A stretch of 64,000 nt of DNA from Microplitis mediator (lineage: Eukaryota > Arthropoda > Insecta > Hymenoptera > Braconidae): positions 21,392,781-21,456,780 of the forward strand of contig NC_079977.1 of assembly GCF_029852145.1 (NCBI RefSeq), given 5' to 3'. The translations under genes and the position numbers were made by a program. Within the stretch, counting starts at the first letter, position 1. The number at the start of each line of letters is the position of its first letter. Under the pieces are notes generated by a model. It did no database searches, was not told the DNA's origin, and worked only from the letters and a program-made list of their open reading frames with translations. Shown piece after piece: positions 26,229 through 37,796 of the stretch.

Positions 26229-26286
26229 GCCCGGGATTCGAACCCTGATCCGCGCGGACGCTGGCCCGGCTCTACTACGCCCGGAC
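26229..26286 (-). repeat. mini tRNA-like sequence, copy 2
   Basis: On the minus strand it starts GTCCGGGC, ends GCCCGGG-side, and carries GGTTCGAATCCC. The ends can pair (GTCCGGG with CCCGGGC, allowing G-U). Its length is 58 nt, so a cloverleaf does not fit. The core GATCAGGGTTCGAATCCC is shared with the copies at 296 and 26840. Confidence 0.6.
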
Positions 26287-26839
26287 AAACGTTGTAATAT
26301 ATATATTTGTTATGCTTTGGTTCTAGCGATCCAGTATTTAAATTCATTTAATATAATAAATTTACAAAGCGTTCCGTAATTATCGATCGGCGTATAACAA
26401 TTGAGACAATGAAATTCATTTGATGAATAGAAATAACCGACATACGAAGAAAATTTAGAGAACTTTATTTAAATGGTATGGAATAAAATTACGAAATTGA
26501 TGTCGTTAAGGGAAAACGTTATTGAAATTTTATAATTTCTACAATCTAATATTAATTTAATTACTATTTATATTTTATAATTTTTATAATGTGGGTATGC
26601 AACTAAAATATAAACTGCGTTTGCAAACTTTACTATCTATTTAATAAATTTTATTATGTAGTATAGTAAATTTTACAAATAAATTTAGATTAATTTAACT
26701 CTATTACAATGGAATTAAATAAAATTTAATTTTTATTGGTTTTTAAACTTCTTATTATTGTTATTATTAATATGATTATTATTAACGGCAAGTGTATTAG
26801 TGTCGGCGTAAATTTAAATATTTTAAAAATAATTAGACT
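26287..26839. other. AT-rich spacer between two mini tRNA-like sequences
   Basis: Very AT-rich, no features recognised. Confidence 0.4.
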
Positions 26840-26898
26840 GGGCCGGGATTCGAACCCTGATCTCCCGCGCGGGAATTCTGCCCTCAGTCTGCCGGCCC
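26840..26898 (-). repeat. mini tRNA-like sequence, copy 3 (perfect 7-bp terminal stem)
   Basis: On the minus strand GGGCCGG at the 5' end and CCGGCCC at the 3' end form a perfect 7-bp acceptor-like stem. GGTTCGAATCCC gives the B box. In place of an anticodon arm sits the self-complementary TCCCGCGCGGGA. Total length is only 59 nt. It could be a tRNA-derived SINE head or a compact structured RNA. Confidence 0.6.
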
Positions 26899-26899
26899 G

Positions 26900-27385
26900 A
26901 CGTCTCCTTTGAACGACAGTCTCTGAACTTGTACTATAGATTTTTATAGGATGTCTCTAGCAATTGTTAATTAAATCTGTCTGCTTTAGAATAATTACAA
27001 ACTGCACAGTAATTAGTAGTTGCTGTGTAATACTCAACACTATTCTATTGATCTGATTTACATAAATTACTATAGAGACAGTAACTTATTTATATCGTCT
27101 AGTATTTGATAGATACTTTTAGTTAATTTTAATATTTTAACAGAACAAAAATAGTTTTATCGTATAATTAAAGGTATTACTCAACGTTAGTAATTATTGA
27201 ATATTCTGTTAATAAAAATCGATATTCTACAAACTAAAAATACCAATAGAACAGTTGATTGACTAATTGTTTAATATTATAATGTATGGTATTTTTTCAG
27301 ATATCATCTCATAAAATCCCCAATAATACATGAATAGTAAAAAAAAAAAATAATTAATTTCAAAATTAAAAAAAAATTATAACTC
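26900..27385. other. unique AT-rich stretch
   Basis: Nothing recognised. Confidence 0.4.
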
Positions 27386-28470
27386 CCCGGGAAAAAATGT
27401 TTTTATAAAATTTTATAAAATAATATAAAATTTTATACAATTTTATAAAATTTTGTAAGATTTTATAAGATTTTACAGCAAAATTTTATAAAAATTCATA
27501 CAATTTTATAAAATTTTATAATATTTTATACAATTTTATAAACTCTTCAAAAATTTTATAAAATCTTCTAAAATTTTATAAAGTAAGATCTGAGTAAGGA
27601 ACGTAATAAATAAATGTAATTTTATAAAATTGTATGACATTTTATAAAATTGTATAAAATATAACAAAATTTTATAAAGTTTTACACAATTGTATAAAAT
27701 TATATAAAATTTTATATAATTTTATAAGACTGTACAGCGAAATTTTATAGAATTTCATATAATTTTATATAATTTTATCAAATTTCATAGAATTTTATAA
27801 AATTTTATAAAATTTTATATGGTAAGATCTTAAAAGGGAAGTCATAATTAGATAAAATTTTATATAATTGTACGAAATTTTATAAGATTTTATGAAATTG
27901 TATAAACTTTTATACCATTTCATAAAATTATATAAATTTTTATACAATCTTATAAAATTTTATAAAGTAAGATCTTAGTGAGGGAAATAATAATTAAATG
28001 GAATTTGATATAATTGTATGAAATTTTATAAAGTTTTATACGATTTCATAAAATTATATAAAATTTTATACAATCTTATACAATTTTATATAGTTTTATA
28101 AAGTAAGTCCTTAGAAGAGAAGTAATATTTAGATGAAATTTTATAAAATATGATAAAGTTGTATACGATTTCATAAAATTATATAAAATTTTATACAATC
28201 TTATCCAATTTTATATAATTTTATGAAGTAAGTCCTTAGAAGAGAAGTAATATTTAGATGAAATTTTATAAAATTTTATAAAGTTGTATACGATTTCATA
28301 AAATTATATGCGATCTTATAAAATCTTATACAAATTTATACAATTTTATAAAGTAAGATCTCAAAAGGGGAGTAATAATTAGATAAAATTTTATATAATT
28401 GTATGAAATTTTATAAAATTATATAATATTTCATAAAACTTTAGAGAACTTGATGCCACTATCGCATCTA
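27386..28470. repeat. TTTTATAAAATTTTATA satellite with ~124-143 bp higher-order unit
   Basis: The stretch is built almost entirely of ATAAAATTTTATA-type words. AAGTAAG(A/T)(T/C)C(T/C)TNAG, followed by GAAGTAATA and TTAGATGAAA, punctuates it near 27583, 27821, 27964, 28101, 28226 and 28350, so the recent units are 124-143 bp long. It begins with CCCGGGAAAAAATGTTTTTA, the same end as the fold-back element at 29454-29753. It may therefore have grown from one copy of that element. Confidence 0.75.
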
Positions 28471-29400
28471 GTGTAGGGTAGCATTTTGTATAATTTGATA
28501 AAATGTCACACAATTTTATAACGTTTATTACAAATTATTATAAAAATTGTTAGAAATTCAAAGTAAATAAATAAAATTTTCAATGGCCATAAAAAAAAAA
28601 AATTCCATTTTTGCGGGCAAAATATGGTGATAAACAAATATGAAAATTATATTATAAAAAATATAATTGATTACCTAAATATATGCAGGGTACCCCTAGA
28701 AAAATGTAAAAAAAAAAAAAATTCTGAATATTGAATAAGTTTGATTTTATTAAAATTTTTTGTAAGTTATTTACATTAAGGAAAATTATATTTTACACAA
28801 TTATTGGATGCAAAGGAAGATAAAAAAGTTTTTAATAGTTTTTATCATAATACAAAAGTCTTTAACATTTTTCGACCGGCACTAGATTCTTGAAAAAGTT
28901 TAACGAAAAAAATTCGAAATAATGCTCAATTATATTTACAAAAGTAATTTTGGGATGGTTATAATAGATTTAAAAAAAAAAAATTTTTTTTTATAAAATT
29001 TTAGGAGTACCTCGTTTTGCCTACCCCCGCCACCCCTTTCTCTTACATATTTATATATATATTACATAATGTGATAATTTTGAATTTAATGTTTTTAAAC
29101 TTTTATTTTGTCAACTAGCAATTCAAATTAAATCGTCGTTACTCAAGAAAAAGTTCAAAGGTTTCGTCATTAATTCACAAATAAAAATCATGAAAAATCA
29201 ATAAATTTAATTAATTTTAAAATTTTATGTCCATTAAACAGTCGATAGTTGAATTATTCAAATCTTTTTTTTATATATAATTATACATTAAACTATGAAA
29301 TATGGCTGATAAGTATTCATGAGTAATCATAAATACAGCCATGAATATTTCTTAGCTACAAGTGACCAATAGACGAGCGGAGCAGACTACGATTCTTCAA
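28471..29400. other. AT-rich stretch between satellite and 5S fragment
   Basis: No repeat unit is recognised. A C-rich patch (CCTACCCCCGCCACCCC) lies near 29019-29035. Confidence 0.4.
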
Positions 29401-29404
29401 TAAC

Positions 29405-29452
29405 AAAAGTTAAGCAGCATCGAGGTTGGCCATTAATTGGATGGGTGACCCG
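29405..29452 (+). repeat. 5S rRNA-derived fragment (internal promoter region)
   Basis: AAGTTAAGCAGCATCGAGG and ATTAATTGGATGGGTGACC match the 5S rRNA internal control region: A-box GTTAAGCAGC, spacer, and C-box GGATGGGTGACC at the normal distance. The first ~45 nt and the 3' end of 5S are not recognisable, and the 3' side is cut by the fold-back element starting at 29454. It is a pseudogene fragment or the head of a 5S-derived (SINE3-like) element. Confidence 0.75.
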
Positions 29453-29453
29453 T

Positions 29454-29753
29454 CCCGGAAAAAAAAATCATTTTATAAAACTTTATAAAATTTTATAAAA
29501 TTTTACAAAATTTTATAAAACTTTATACTGAAAATGGCCTGGTAAAATTTTATGAAATTTTACAAAGTTTCATAAAATTTTATAAATTTTTATAAAACTT
29601 CATAAAATTTGATAAAACTTTATAAAATTTGATATAATTTTACCAGGCCATTTTCAGTATAAAATTTTATAAAATTTTGTAAAATGTTAGTACTAAAATT
29701 TTGTAAAATTTTATAAAATTTTACAAAATTTTATAAAAACATTTTTTCCCGGG
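29454..29753. mobile_element. 300-bp fold-back miniature element
   Basis: It starts CCCGGAAAAAAAAATCATTT and ends AAACATTTTTTCCCGGG. Further in, ACTGAAAATGGCCTGGTAAA (about 29527) is mirrored by its complement near 29637-29660. Almost the whole element is one hairpin of TTTTATAAAA-type sequence. It has no coding capacity. The left end abuts the 5S fragment. I could not settle the target-site duplication. Confidence 0.75.
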
Positions 29754-30600
29754 TCATCATTATCCCATTACGAGACTAGGCTCAAAATTCGTGTTTTAGG
29801 GAGTAATATTTTCGAAAATTAAAAAAAATTCGAAGGATACAAATAATCTTAAAATCGATGTTTTAAGTTTAAAAAAAAAAAAAAACAAATTTATAATGAA
29901 TAATTTTTTGCATAAATTTTTTAGAAAATTCATAAAAAAACACGAAGTTTAAAATAAAAAAGACCCAAATCGGACAATTTTCCACTAAGTTATGGCTATT
30001 TAAAAAAAAAATCCCGAAATCTTAAAAAATTCATATCTCCCGATTGGCTGGATGAAAAAATTTGAAAAAATTCATAAAAACCTTTTTTCAAGGGTTCAAA
30101 AAAGTGCCCAATTTCAGGGAAATCGGAGATGCAAAATCCATTGGTAGAAAGAGTTGGCATGGAATGCCACATATAAATATAGTTCAAAAAAAAATTGAGA
30201 AATAAATTTTTGGACTTACAATCGATTTTCAAAATTTTGATTTTAATAAATCGAATTTCCGCTACTCAATAGACAAATATATTCCTAATGATAATGATAA
30301 TGATAACTAATGAATATGAGATCAGAGTAAGTAGAATAATCTACTTAGCCTTCTGCGGTGAACCCCAGTGAGTACATTTGTCAAATAACCTACGAAAAGT
30401 TAAAACTTTGCGCCGCATTATATACGTAGTATACATATATATGTATGTTTTCAACATTAGTACTTATATATATCCTCGCCATCAGTAGTTCCACCAGTTG
30501 GAACATAGTTTTCTTGTTACTATTCAAATAGAGATAAAGTTAACTAGTTTAATTTAATAAAGTTTCGTTTAAAAATTTAAATTTTTATTTTCACAACACT
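29754..30600. other. AT-rich stretch, nothing firm
   Basis: The minus-strand frame at 29996-30232 is Phe-rich and not protein-like. AAGTTATGGCTATTT (about 29985) recalls a phrase common in the ~195-bp units, so this may be an old diverged unit. Confidence 0.35.
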
Positions 30601-31490
30601 TTTTGTGACTCACTATCGATTATAGGCTCAAACTTACTAAGACATTTTTTGTAGAGAATTTAACGGTCTACAAAAAAGGCATCTATCAATTTTCACATAT
30701 CTTCAATATATATCGAGATATATGAAGTTTACCTCTTGGAAATTTAAACAGGCCACAGATTTGACATCCCAAAAATTTTTATTTCTTCAAAAATTCACAG
30801 AGCTCAAAATATTGACTTGAGACAAAAAATCCTTAACACTTTTTTGTAGGAAATTCAACGGGCTACAAAAAAGGTATCTATCAATTTTCATATATTTACA
30901 ATATATATCGAGATATATGAAATTTACCTCTTGGAAATTTATACAGGTCATAGACTTGAAATCCCAAAAATTTTTATTTTTTCAAAAATCCACGGGGCTT
31001 AAAATATTGACTTTAGATAAAAAATCCTTAATACTTTTTTGTAGGAAATTCAACGGGCTACAAAAAAAGGCATCTATCAATTTTCATATATTTTCAATAT
31101 ATATCAAGATATATGAAGTTTACCTCTTGGAAATTTAAACAGGTCATAGACTTGAAATCCCAAAAATTTTTATTTTTTCAAAAATTCACAGGGCTCAAAA
31201 TATTGACTTTGGACAAAAAATCTTTAATACTTTTTTGTAGGAAATTGAACGGGCTATAAAAAAGGTCCTTATAAATTTTCATATATTTTCAATATGTATC
31301 GAGATATATGAAGTTTATCTCTTGGAAATTTGAACAGGCCACAGATTTGAAATCCCAAAAATTTTTATTTCTTCAAAAATTCACAGGGCTCAAAATATTA
31401 ACTTTGGACAAAAAATCTTTAATACTTTTTTGCAGGAAATTCAACGGGCTACAAAAAAAGTTCTTATAAATTTTACCGTATCTACAATAT
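30600..31490. repeat. 195-bp box array, five units
   Basis: TTTTTTGTAG(A/G)(G/A)AATT(T/C)AACGG followed by (G/T)CTACAAAAAAGG starts near 30642, 30838, 31033, 31229 and 31424, spacings 195-196 bp. Between boxes the unit has TCAATATATATCGAGATATA, TGAAGTTTACCTCTTGGAAA, ACTTGAAATCCCAAAAATTT and TCACAGGGCTCAAAATATTG. A 73-codon frame inside (30917-31138) is a by-product of the repeat. Confidence 0.92.
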
Positions 31491-32640
31491 TTTCATAGAT
31501 ATTTCTATTTTACGGTCCAATAAAAACAATAGACAAATAAACATATTTTTTTTGTTACTTCTAATTGAAATGACACAAAGTATATTTTTTTAGTTGTTAA
31601 CGAGTACGTAGACATCAGAAGTACGTTAATAGACTCTGTAGATAGTTTACGAGAGATTCTTTTCACGTTCTTTGTGTACTTGACTGGTTTTGACGACGTG
31701 CTTTAACGTTTCTATCTTAAAGACGACAACTTTTGAGTCTTTGTCATTGTCTACGACAAACTCTTTGTCTCTGTATTTTTTTTTTACTTTGTTATAAAAC
31801 TGACAACAACAGACGCTTTGGACTTATCATCAGAAACAATGTATAGGAAAATTGATACGCGATGAAAAGCTCGCGATACTTTTTTGTTCCTTTTTACACA
31901 AAAGGAATGTCAATTAAAAATTTTTAATCTTTGAACACTTTTTACGCGTTGAATATTGATTTAAAAAAAAAAACAACTGATACTTTTTTTATATAATTTT
32001 ATTCTCTACAAAAAATGTCTAGTATTTCTTTAACGTATATTGAATATTTAATGATTTATTTGAATTTATTTGAACGTAAACATTCAGTTAGATGTTAAAT
32101 TATTTAGGAAATATTTATCTGCATAAAATATATCTTTATATTGTCAATAATGATTAATGGCAATTTATAGTCTAAAAGCGAACAGCTAAAGTAAATTCCC
32201 AAGTGTTTTGAAGTATATATATGTGGTCTAGACACTTAGATAGCTGTGACGTATAGAATTCTCTAGGGAATTAAAAAGTGTAGCAAGATGAAGGTAAAAT
32301 ATACCCAAGAGCATTTAGATCAATCAAATGTGTCTGTCTCAATAAGTGTTTGTCGGTCAATGTCTTAATAAAGAGTTCATCAAATAAGGCAATATATGAA
32401 ATTACATTTACAAATCTATAAAAAAATAAATAATTGCATAGCAACTCATTAGAAATTAATCATAAAATATAAAGCTCATGATAAAACAGTTGTTTTTTAC
32501 GTTCATATTTTGATATTTATATTTATGAAGTGTCCTCAATCTTAAAAAGATCAATAACGACGCCACTTATTTTAATCATGGAAATTATGAATTTTTGGAA
32601 ATGGTAATTATAGAATTTTTGGTCATTATGAATCTATATT
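31491..32640. other. mostly unique AT-rich stretch
   Basis: A half box (ATTCTCTACAAAAAATGTC) near 32000-32020 suggests a relic unit. Otherwise nothing is recognised. Confidence 0.4.
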
Positions 32641-33330
32641 AGCTTCTAGATTTCTAGATATTGATCTGGGAAAAAAGTTGTCAGGATTTTTTTTGTGAGA
32701 AATTTGAAGGGCTACAAAAAAGGTCCGATTGAGTTTTTCGAAATTTTCGATATTTCACTAGTTATTTTAATTTTAAACATTAAAAATTTTCAAAATTAAT
32801 CTTTCTAGATTTTTTGATCATTATGAATCTATATTAGCTTCCAGATTTTTAAATATTGATCTGGGAAAAAAGGCGTCTAAAACTTTTTTGTAGAAAATTT
32901 TAAGAGCTACAAAAAAGATCTGATTGGATTTTCCAAAATATTTGGTATTTGATTAGTTATTTTTATTTTAAATACTCGGAATGTGTTTTTGTGAATTTTT
33001 TGATCATTATTAATCTATATAAGCTCCTAGATCTTTAAATATTGATTTAAGAGAGAAGTCATTAGAGACATTTTTGTGAGGAATTTAAAGGGCTACAAAA
33101 AAGGTCTGATTGAGTTTTCCAAAATTTTTGATATTTCACTAGTTATTTTAATTTTAAACATTAAAAATTTTTAAAATTAATCTTTCTAGATTTTTTTATC
33201 ATTATTAATCCTCATAAGCTTCTAGATTCTTAAATATTGATCTAGAAGAAAAGTTATACAAAACTTTTTTGTAGGAAATTTAAAGAGCTACAAAAAAGGT
33301 TTGATAAACTTTTTCGATATTTTTAATATT
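32640..33330. repeat. ~195-bp box array, four units
   Basis: Boxes of the form TTTTTTGTAGAAAATTTTAA, GAGCTACAAAAAAG lie near 32684, 32880, 33068 and 33273. The rest of the unit has GCTTCTAGATTTTTAAATAT, TGATCTGGGAAAAAAG and TTTGATATTTCACTAGTTAT. The non-box sequence differs from the neighbouring array at 30.6 kb. Confidence 0.88.
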
Positions 33331-34120
33331 TACCGAAATATTTAGAGTTTAATATTTATATACTGAAATAAATTAAAATTTCCAAATTACCAATTTAATT
33401 AAATCCTCAAAAATTTCTATCTTTAGTATCGATTTCCTAGAAAAATCCTTAAGGCTTGTATGTACAAAAACTTTTGCGCCCAATAAAAACCCTGAATTTA
33501 TTCATGCCTTCAATATTTTGTTCAAATATAAGTTTTTTCCCACATAAATTTTATTTTGTTGAAGACATTTATTGACATAGGTCAGGTCTTACCAACTCTA
33601 GTATGTGTAAGTAAAGTACACAACTGTATCCCTCTACTTCAGTTACGGACGCAAAGATTTTTTAAAAATATTTCGTCAGCTAGAAAATTTATAAAGTGAC
33701 AAGAATTTTTATTTATTTACTTTAATAAAGCAAAATCAATTATCTCGTAATTATATTTTTCATTAAAAAAATAGAAACTGTAAGACCGATAATTGCATAC
33801 TCTTTGAATACATAAAGCTAATTACACTCTAATTATACACTAATATACAAATTAACCCTTATAATGTAGAGGTATATAAGAATCTTTTACGACTATATAA
33901 CTCTCGTTAATTATAAAATCAATATTCAAATGAGATAAAATAAAAATATTGTTATAACTTTATACACTAATTATTTTACCATTATCAAATTGAATATTAA
34001 GACAAATAACTTTGTTTTATTTATTATTTTTAATTATTTAATTATTTTTTTTTTTCACTCAAGTTTTAGATGATTGCGATTTCCCAACAAAACTTTGTGC
34101 TTTAAAATTAAAAAATCTCA
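33331..34120. other. unique AT-rich stretch
   Basis: Nothing recognised beyond general AT richness. Confidence 0.4.
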
Positions 34121-34620
34121 GTAAGTATTCACTTTAGAGAAAAGTCATACGAGACCTTTTTTGTAGAGCTTTAAATTTGCTACAAAAAAGCTCCCTGAGA
34201 CTTTTTTCTAAAATTTGAATTTAAATCTCTGTAGAGTTTTTGAAAAAAATAAAAAATTTTGAACATCAATTTTTGGGAAATTGATAGAAATTAAAATTAC
34301 GGCTTCAATTTTGAAAATAGAGAAAATATGAAAGAATACTTTTTTGTAGAGCTTTAAATTTCCTACAAAAAAGCTTTCTGAGACTTTTTTCTAAAATTTG
34401 AATTTAAAGCTCTGTAGAGTTTTTGAAAAAAAAAAACAAATTTTGATCATCAATTTTGGAGAAATTGATAGGAATTAAAAAAATTAAAACTACGGCTTTA
34501 ATTTTGAAAATAGAGAAAAAATGAAAGAATACTTTTTTGTAGAGCTTTAAATTTCCTACAAAAAATATCCGAAACTTTTTTTTCTAAAGCTCATATTTAC
34601 CGAAAAATCATTAAAAGTTG
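34120..34620. repeat. ~189-bp box array, three units
   Basis: CTTTTTTGTAGAGCTTTAAA and TTTCCTACAAAAAAGCT begin near 34154, 34338 and 34531. After the box come CTGAGACTTTTTTCTAAA and AAAGCTCTGTAGAGTTTTTG. It is closest to the family at 24870-25345. Confidence 0.88.
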
Positions 34621-35595
34621 TAAAAATTATAACCAGAGAATTTTGATTGCATTAAAAAGTAATGATAATAATTATTATTATTCCTATGATGGATTATATT
34701 TTTGGGTATAATATTAGTTGTTTAATTTCCTATATGAATTGTAATTAAACATGTTCCTCGGGTTTAATAATACCGGGAACAACAGTGGGAGTTAATGTGC
34801 AATTATATTTTAGTTGAAAGCATAATGATATTCGACACGGCCGATCGGTTCTTGTAATACGTTGCTGTCGTTATTATAATAATAATAATTATTATTATTA
34901 TAATAATTGTTATTACTATTACACAAACATACTAAAACCAATATTGGAGAATAATAATGAGGATTAATTAATATGATTTAGCGATCGAGTTTCATGAAAA
35001 TAATTGTAAAGCTAGACAATACATAATGTTTAATAATTTCAGTTATTGTTGTGCATTCAAAAATTACTAATTATTCAAAGCATAGAAAATATGTTCCTAA
35101 ACTAATTTATACAAATATGGGCTTTGTTTTATTTTATTTTATTTTATTTTATTTATTAAAATTGAAATTCTACAAGGGAATTTTTTTATGCTGTTTTTGA
35201 CTTTTTATGCCCTTCTTAGCCAGCAAGCATTGAAAAGTTGGTAGTGTAAAAGACATTTTTCTTTTCGGTGCACGATCTTTCTGTTCAACGAGTTAGAATT
35301 GAGAATATAACAGAAACTGAGTTTTCAAGTAGTAGTCGACACTCGTTTTCCGGCCACTTCCGGTCATTGGTCATCGGTCACTGTACTCACTAACTATATA
35401 GATATATATATGTCTCGAGCAGACTTTTAAGAAGGCTACTAACTTGAAGAGTGCACTCAAAATTTTTTATTTTTTTTTTATTTGAAAACGTCTCTTAAAT
35501 TCTTCTTTAACAAATTTTTTAATAACTTGAGACAAACATTTCAGAAACATCTGAGACTTTGATGTAGTCACGAGTGATTTTAAAACCAGAGGTTA
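34621..35595. other. unique AT-rich stretch
   Basis: (TAA)n-type patches lie near 34875-34910 and a TTTTA run near 35125-35155. No gene is recognised. Confidence 0.4.
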
Positions 35596-35599
35596 CAGT

Positions 35600-36240
35600 C
35601 CCGAGTGAGCAAAAAATTATGGGTTCATTTACTTCTCTTTTTTACGACCTGTAACTTTGAAGGCGGATTTTTGGCATAAAAATAACTGAATTAATCTTAA
35701 AGTAGAGTCTTTAAGCTTCAAAATGACATTTTTTAGAAGTTCATACGACAATTTGAACCCAAGTTACAGCCGTTTTAATTTTTGTTGTTTTCCGAAGCCG
35801 AAGGCTAGTGCGGCAAACTGAAATTAATTACCTCGTAACTTTGCCGGATTTTGACTCACATTAAAGCAACAAAATTTACATTAAACCAGAGAATATAAGC
35901 TTTAAATTGACACTCTTTGAATGTCGATAGTGCAATTCCTACCCGAGTTACGGACATTTGAATCTTGATAATTTTATTTTAATTAAAAATCACCGAGTAA
36001 ATTATTTGTCGATTGTAAATAAAAGTAAGAACGTAAATTCAGGAAGGAAATTCATGGAAATGTCGATCGTCATTTGTTTGTACGTCGTTTTAAGAGAAAA
36101 AAAGAAAAACTAAGGACGTACAGACAGACAATGCGAAGATGTAGTAGTTAGAATTCAAAGTGACACGGTAAATACAAGAGGGTTTAAAAAAATAAAGGCT
36201 CATGAAAAGAGGAAAAAAGACAGTGAGAGAAACATTGAAA
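35600..36240 (+). repeat. ~640-bp dispersed repeat, copy 1
   Basis: Contains AAAAATTATGGGTTCATTTA, AACCCAAGTTACAGCCGTTT, CCGAAGCCGAAGGCTAGTGC and ACGGACATTTGAATCTTG, and ends near GAAAGGCCACT. It is followed directly by a partial second copy and has an inverted copy at 42390-43005. No frame of significance exists and the termini are undefined. Confidence 0.75.
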
Positions 36241-36640
36241 GGCCACTAAAAATTATGGGTTAATTTACTTTCTTTTTTTTACAGCCTATAACTTTAGAAA
36301 TGAAATTTCGACATAAAAATAACGAAGTAAATCTTAAAATAGAGTCTTTAAGCTGTAAAATGACGTTTTTTAAAAGTTCCTACGATAATTTAAACCCAAG
36401 TTACAGCCGTTTTAATTTTTGTTGTTTTCCAAAGCCGAAGGCTAGTGCGGCAAACTAAAATTAATTACCCCGTAACTTTGCCGGATTTTGACTCACGTTA
36501 AAGCAACAAATTTTCCATAAAACTAGAGACTTTAAGCTTTAAATTGCCACTCTTCAAAGTTCGACATCGCATTTCTTACTCGAGTTACAGAGATTTTAAT
36601 TATAATTATTTTTTGAAATCGAGTGGCAGTGCACTGAATC
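36241..36640 (+). repeat. ~640-bp dispersed repeat, copy 2 (partial)
   Basis: Repeats the first ~390 bp of the preceding copy at lower identity, including GTTACAGCCGTTTTAATTTT and GCCGAAGGCTAGTGCGGCAA. It ends in GAGTGGCAGTGCACTGAATC, where it departs from copy 1. Confidence 0.75.
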
Positions 36641-37412
36641 CCGCGTTTTATCAATAATTCCCTCTTTCAAGCAATTTAATCTCAGCGTTTTCATAAACTA
36701 CTCATTCAGTGACTCACTCCCTAACTCTAATGACTAAAAAAAAGTCATGAAAGCAAAAAACTTGATGATTAAAATGATTTTTTCACGTTTATAAAATTTA
36801 CGCTCGAAAGTGCTTTTACGTTTGTGTACAGTGCTTGCATATTTACACCTACGGGCCGTTATACACTTGAGCTACCAAAGCTCCAGCTGCGGCAAGCTCT
36901 CGGTATACTGCTAAAGCCTTCTCTTAGGCGGCGCGCGTGACCACGTGAAAGCTTTGATCGTCACTAGACTCACTCACTCACTTACTTGCTCGCTCATTCG
37001 CTCACACACTCACTTCTGTCTTCAGTTTCCTTTATACTCTCTACTGTCGTGTACACATGAACCCCCTCAAGCTGTTCTCCCTTCCCCCTCTTCGTCTCAC
37101 TCTACTTTCATCGCAATCATTACTGAGCTTTTGCTCTCTCAAAACATCGCAAATATATAATGACATAAATTGTTTTTTTATGAGTAAAATAACTTTTTTT
37201 TATTCAAATTTTATCTAGATAGCCTATAATTTATAACCGCTATATATTTATATGAATTGCTATGGTTGCTGTTAAAGTATAATCTTTAAAAAATATATAA
37301 AAAATTTATGTAACGGAAAAAAATCGGCAATAAAAATAATAATAAAAAATATTTTGATATGTAGAATAGACTATTTCTTTTTTTATGGCATATATATACA
37401 AATATATATATA
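36641..37412. other. unique stretch with a GC-richer patch
   Basis: 36850-37130 is GC-richer, with CTCACTCACT-type repeats near 36968-37015 and several AGCTT-type words near 36875-36955. The 71-codon frame there is low-complexity and not convincing. Confidence 0.35.
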
Positions 37413-37790
37413 GACCGGAACGGTGTAGACAGCAATCTAATGCCCCACGTACGAGAGAGTCTTTGACACCTTAGACATAGAGAACTTGGGTTCAAACCCC
37501 AGCGGGAACAGGATTTTTTTAGCATGTTCCAGGTCCCTGCTTCGAGAAGTCGCCACAGGGGGGGGGTCTGTCTCGGCCAGGTTTTCTAGGGTTTTCCTGG
37601 TCATTGTTGTGGCTTGTTCGCATTCTCAACACAGGCATAGTACAGTATAGTAAGACGATCTGAGTCGCAAAAGTCGGCAGGGCGTTAGGAAAATGCAGGA
37701 ACGAAAAATGACGAATTTAATGAAAACGCCAGCTCCCTTTCGTCTATTTTGTTAAAGGCAATTAAAGGCACATTTGAAGTCTCTACCGAG
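37413..37790 (+). mobile_element. tRNA-derived SINE, copy 2
   Basis: The B-box-like GGGTTCAAACCCC (37488-37500) is followed by GGGAACAGGATTTTTTT, CAGGTCCCTGC, a G9 run, AGGTTTTCTAGGGTTTTCCT, TAGTACAGTATAGTAAGACG and CGCCAGCTCCCTTTCGT, the same order as at 9349-9700. The fold-back element beginning at 37797 sits at or in its 3' end. Confidence 0.8.
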
Positions 37791-37796
37791 GCTGTA

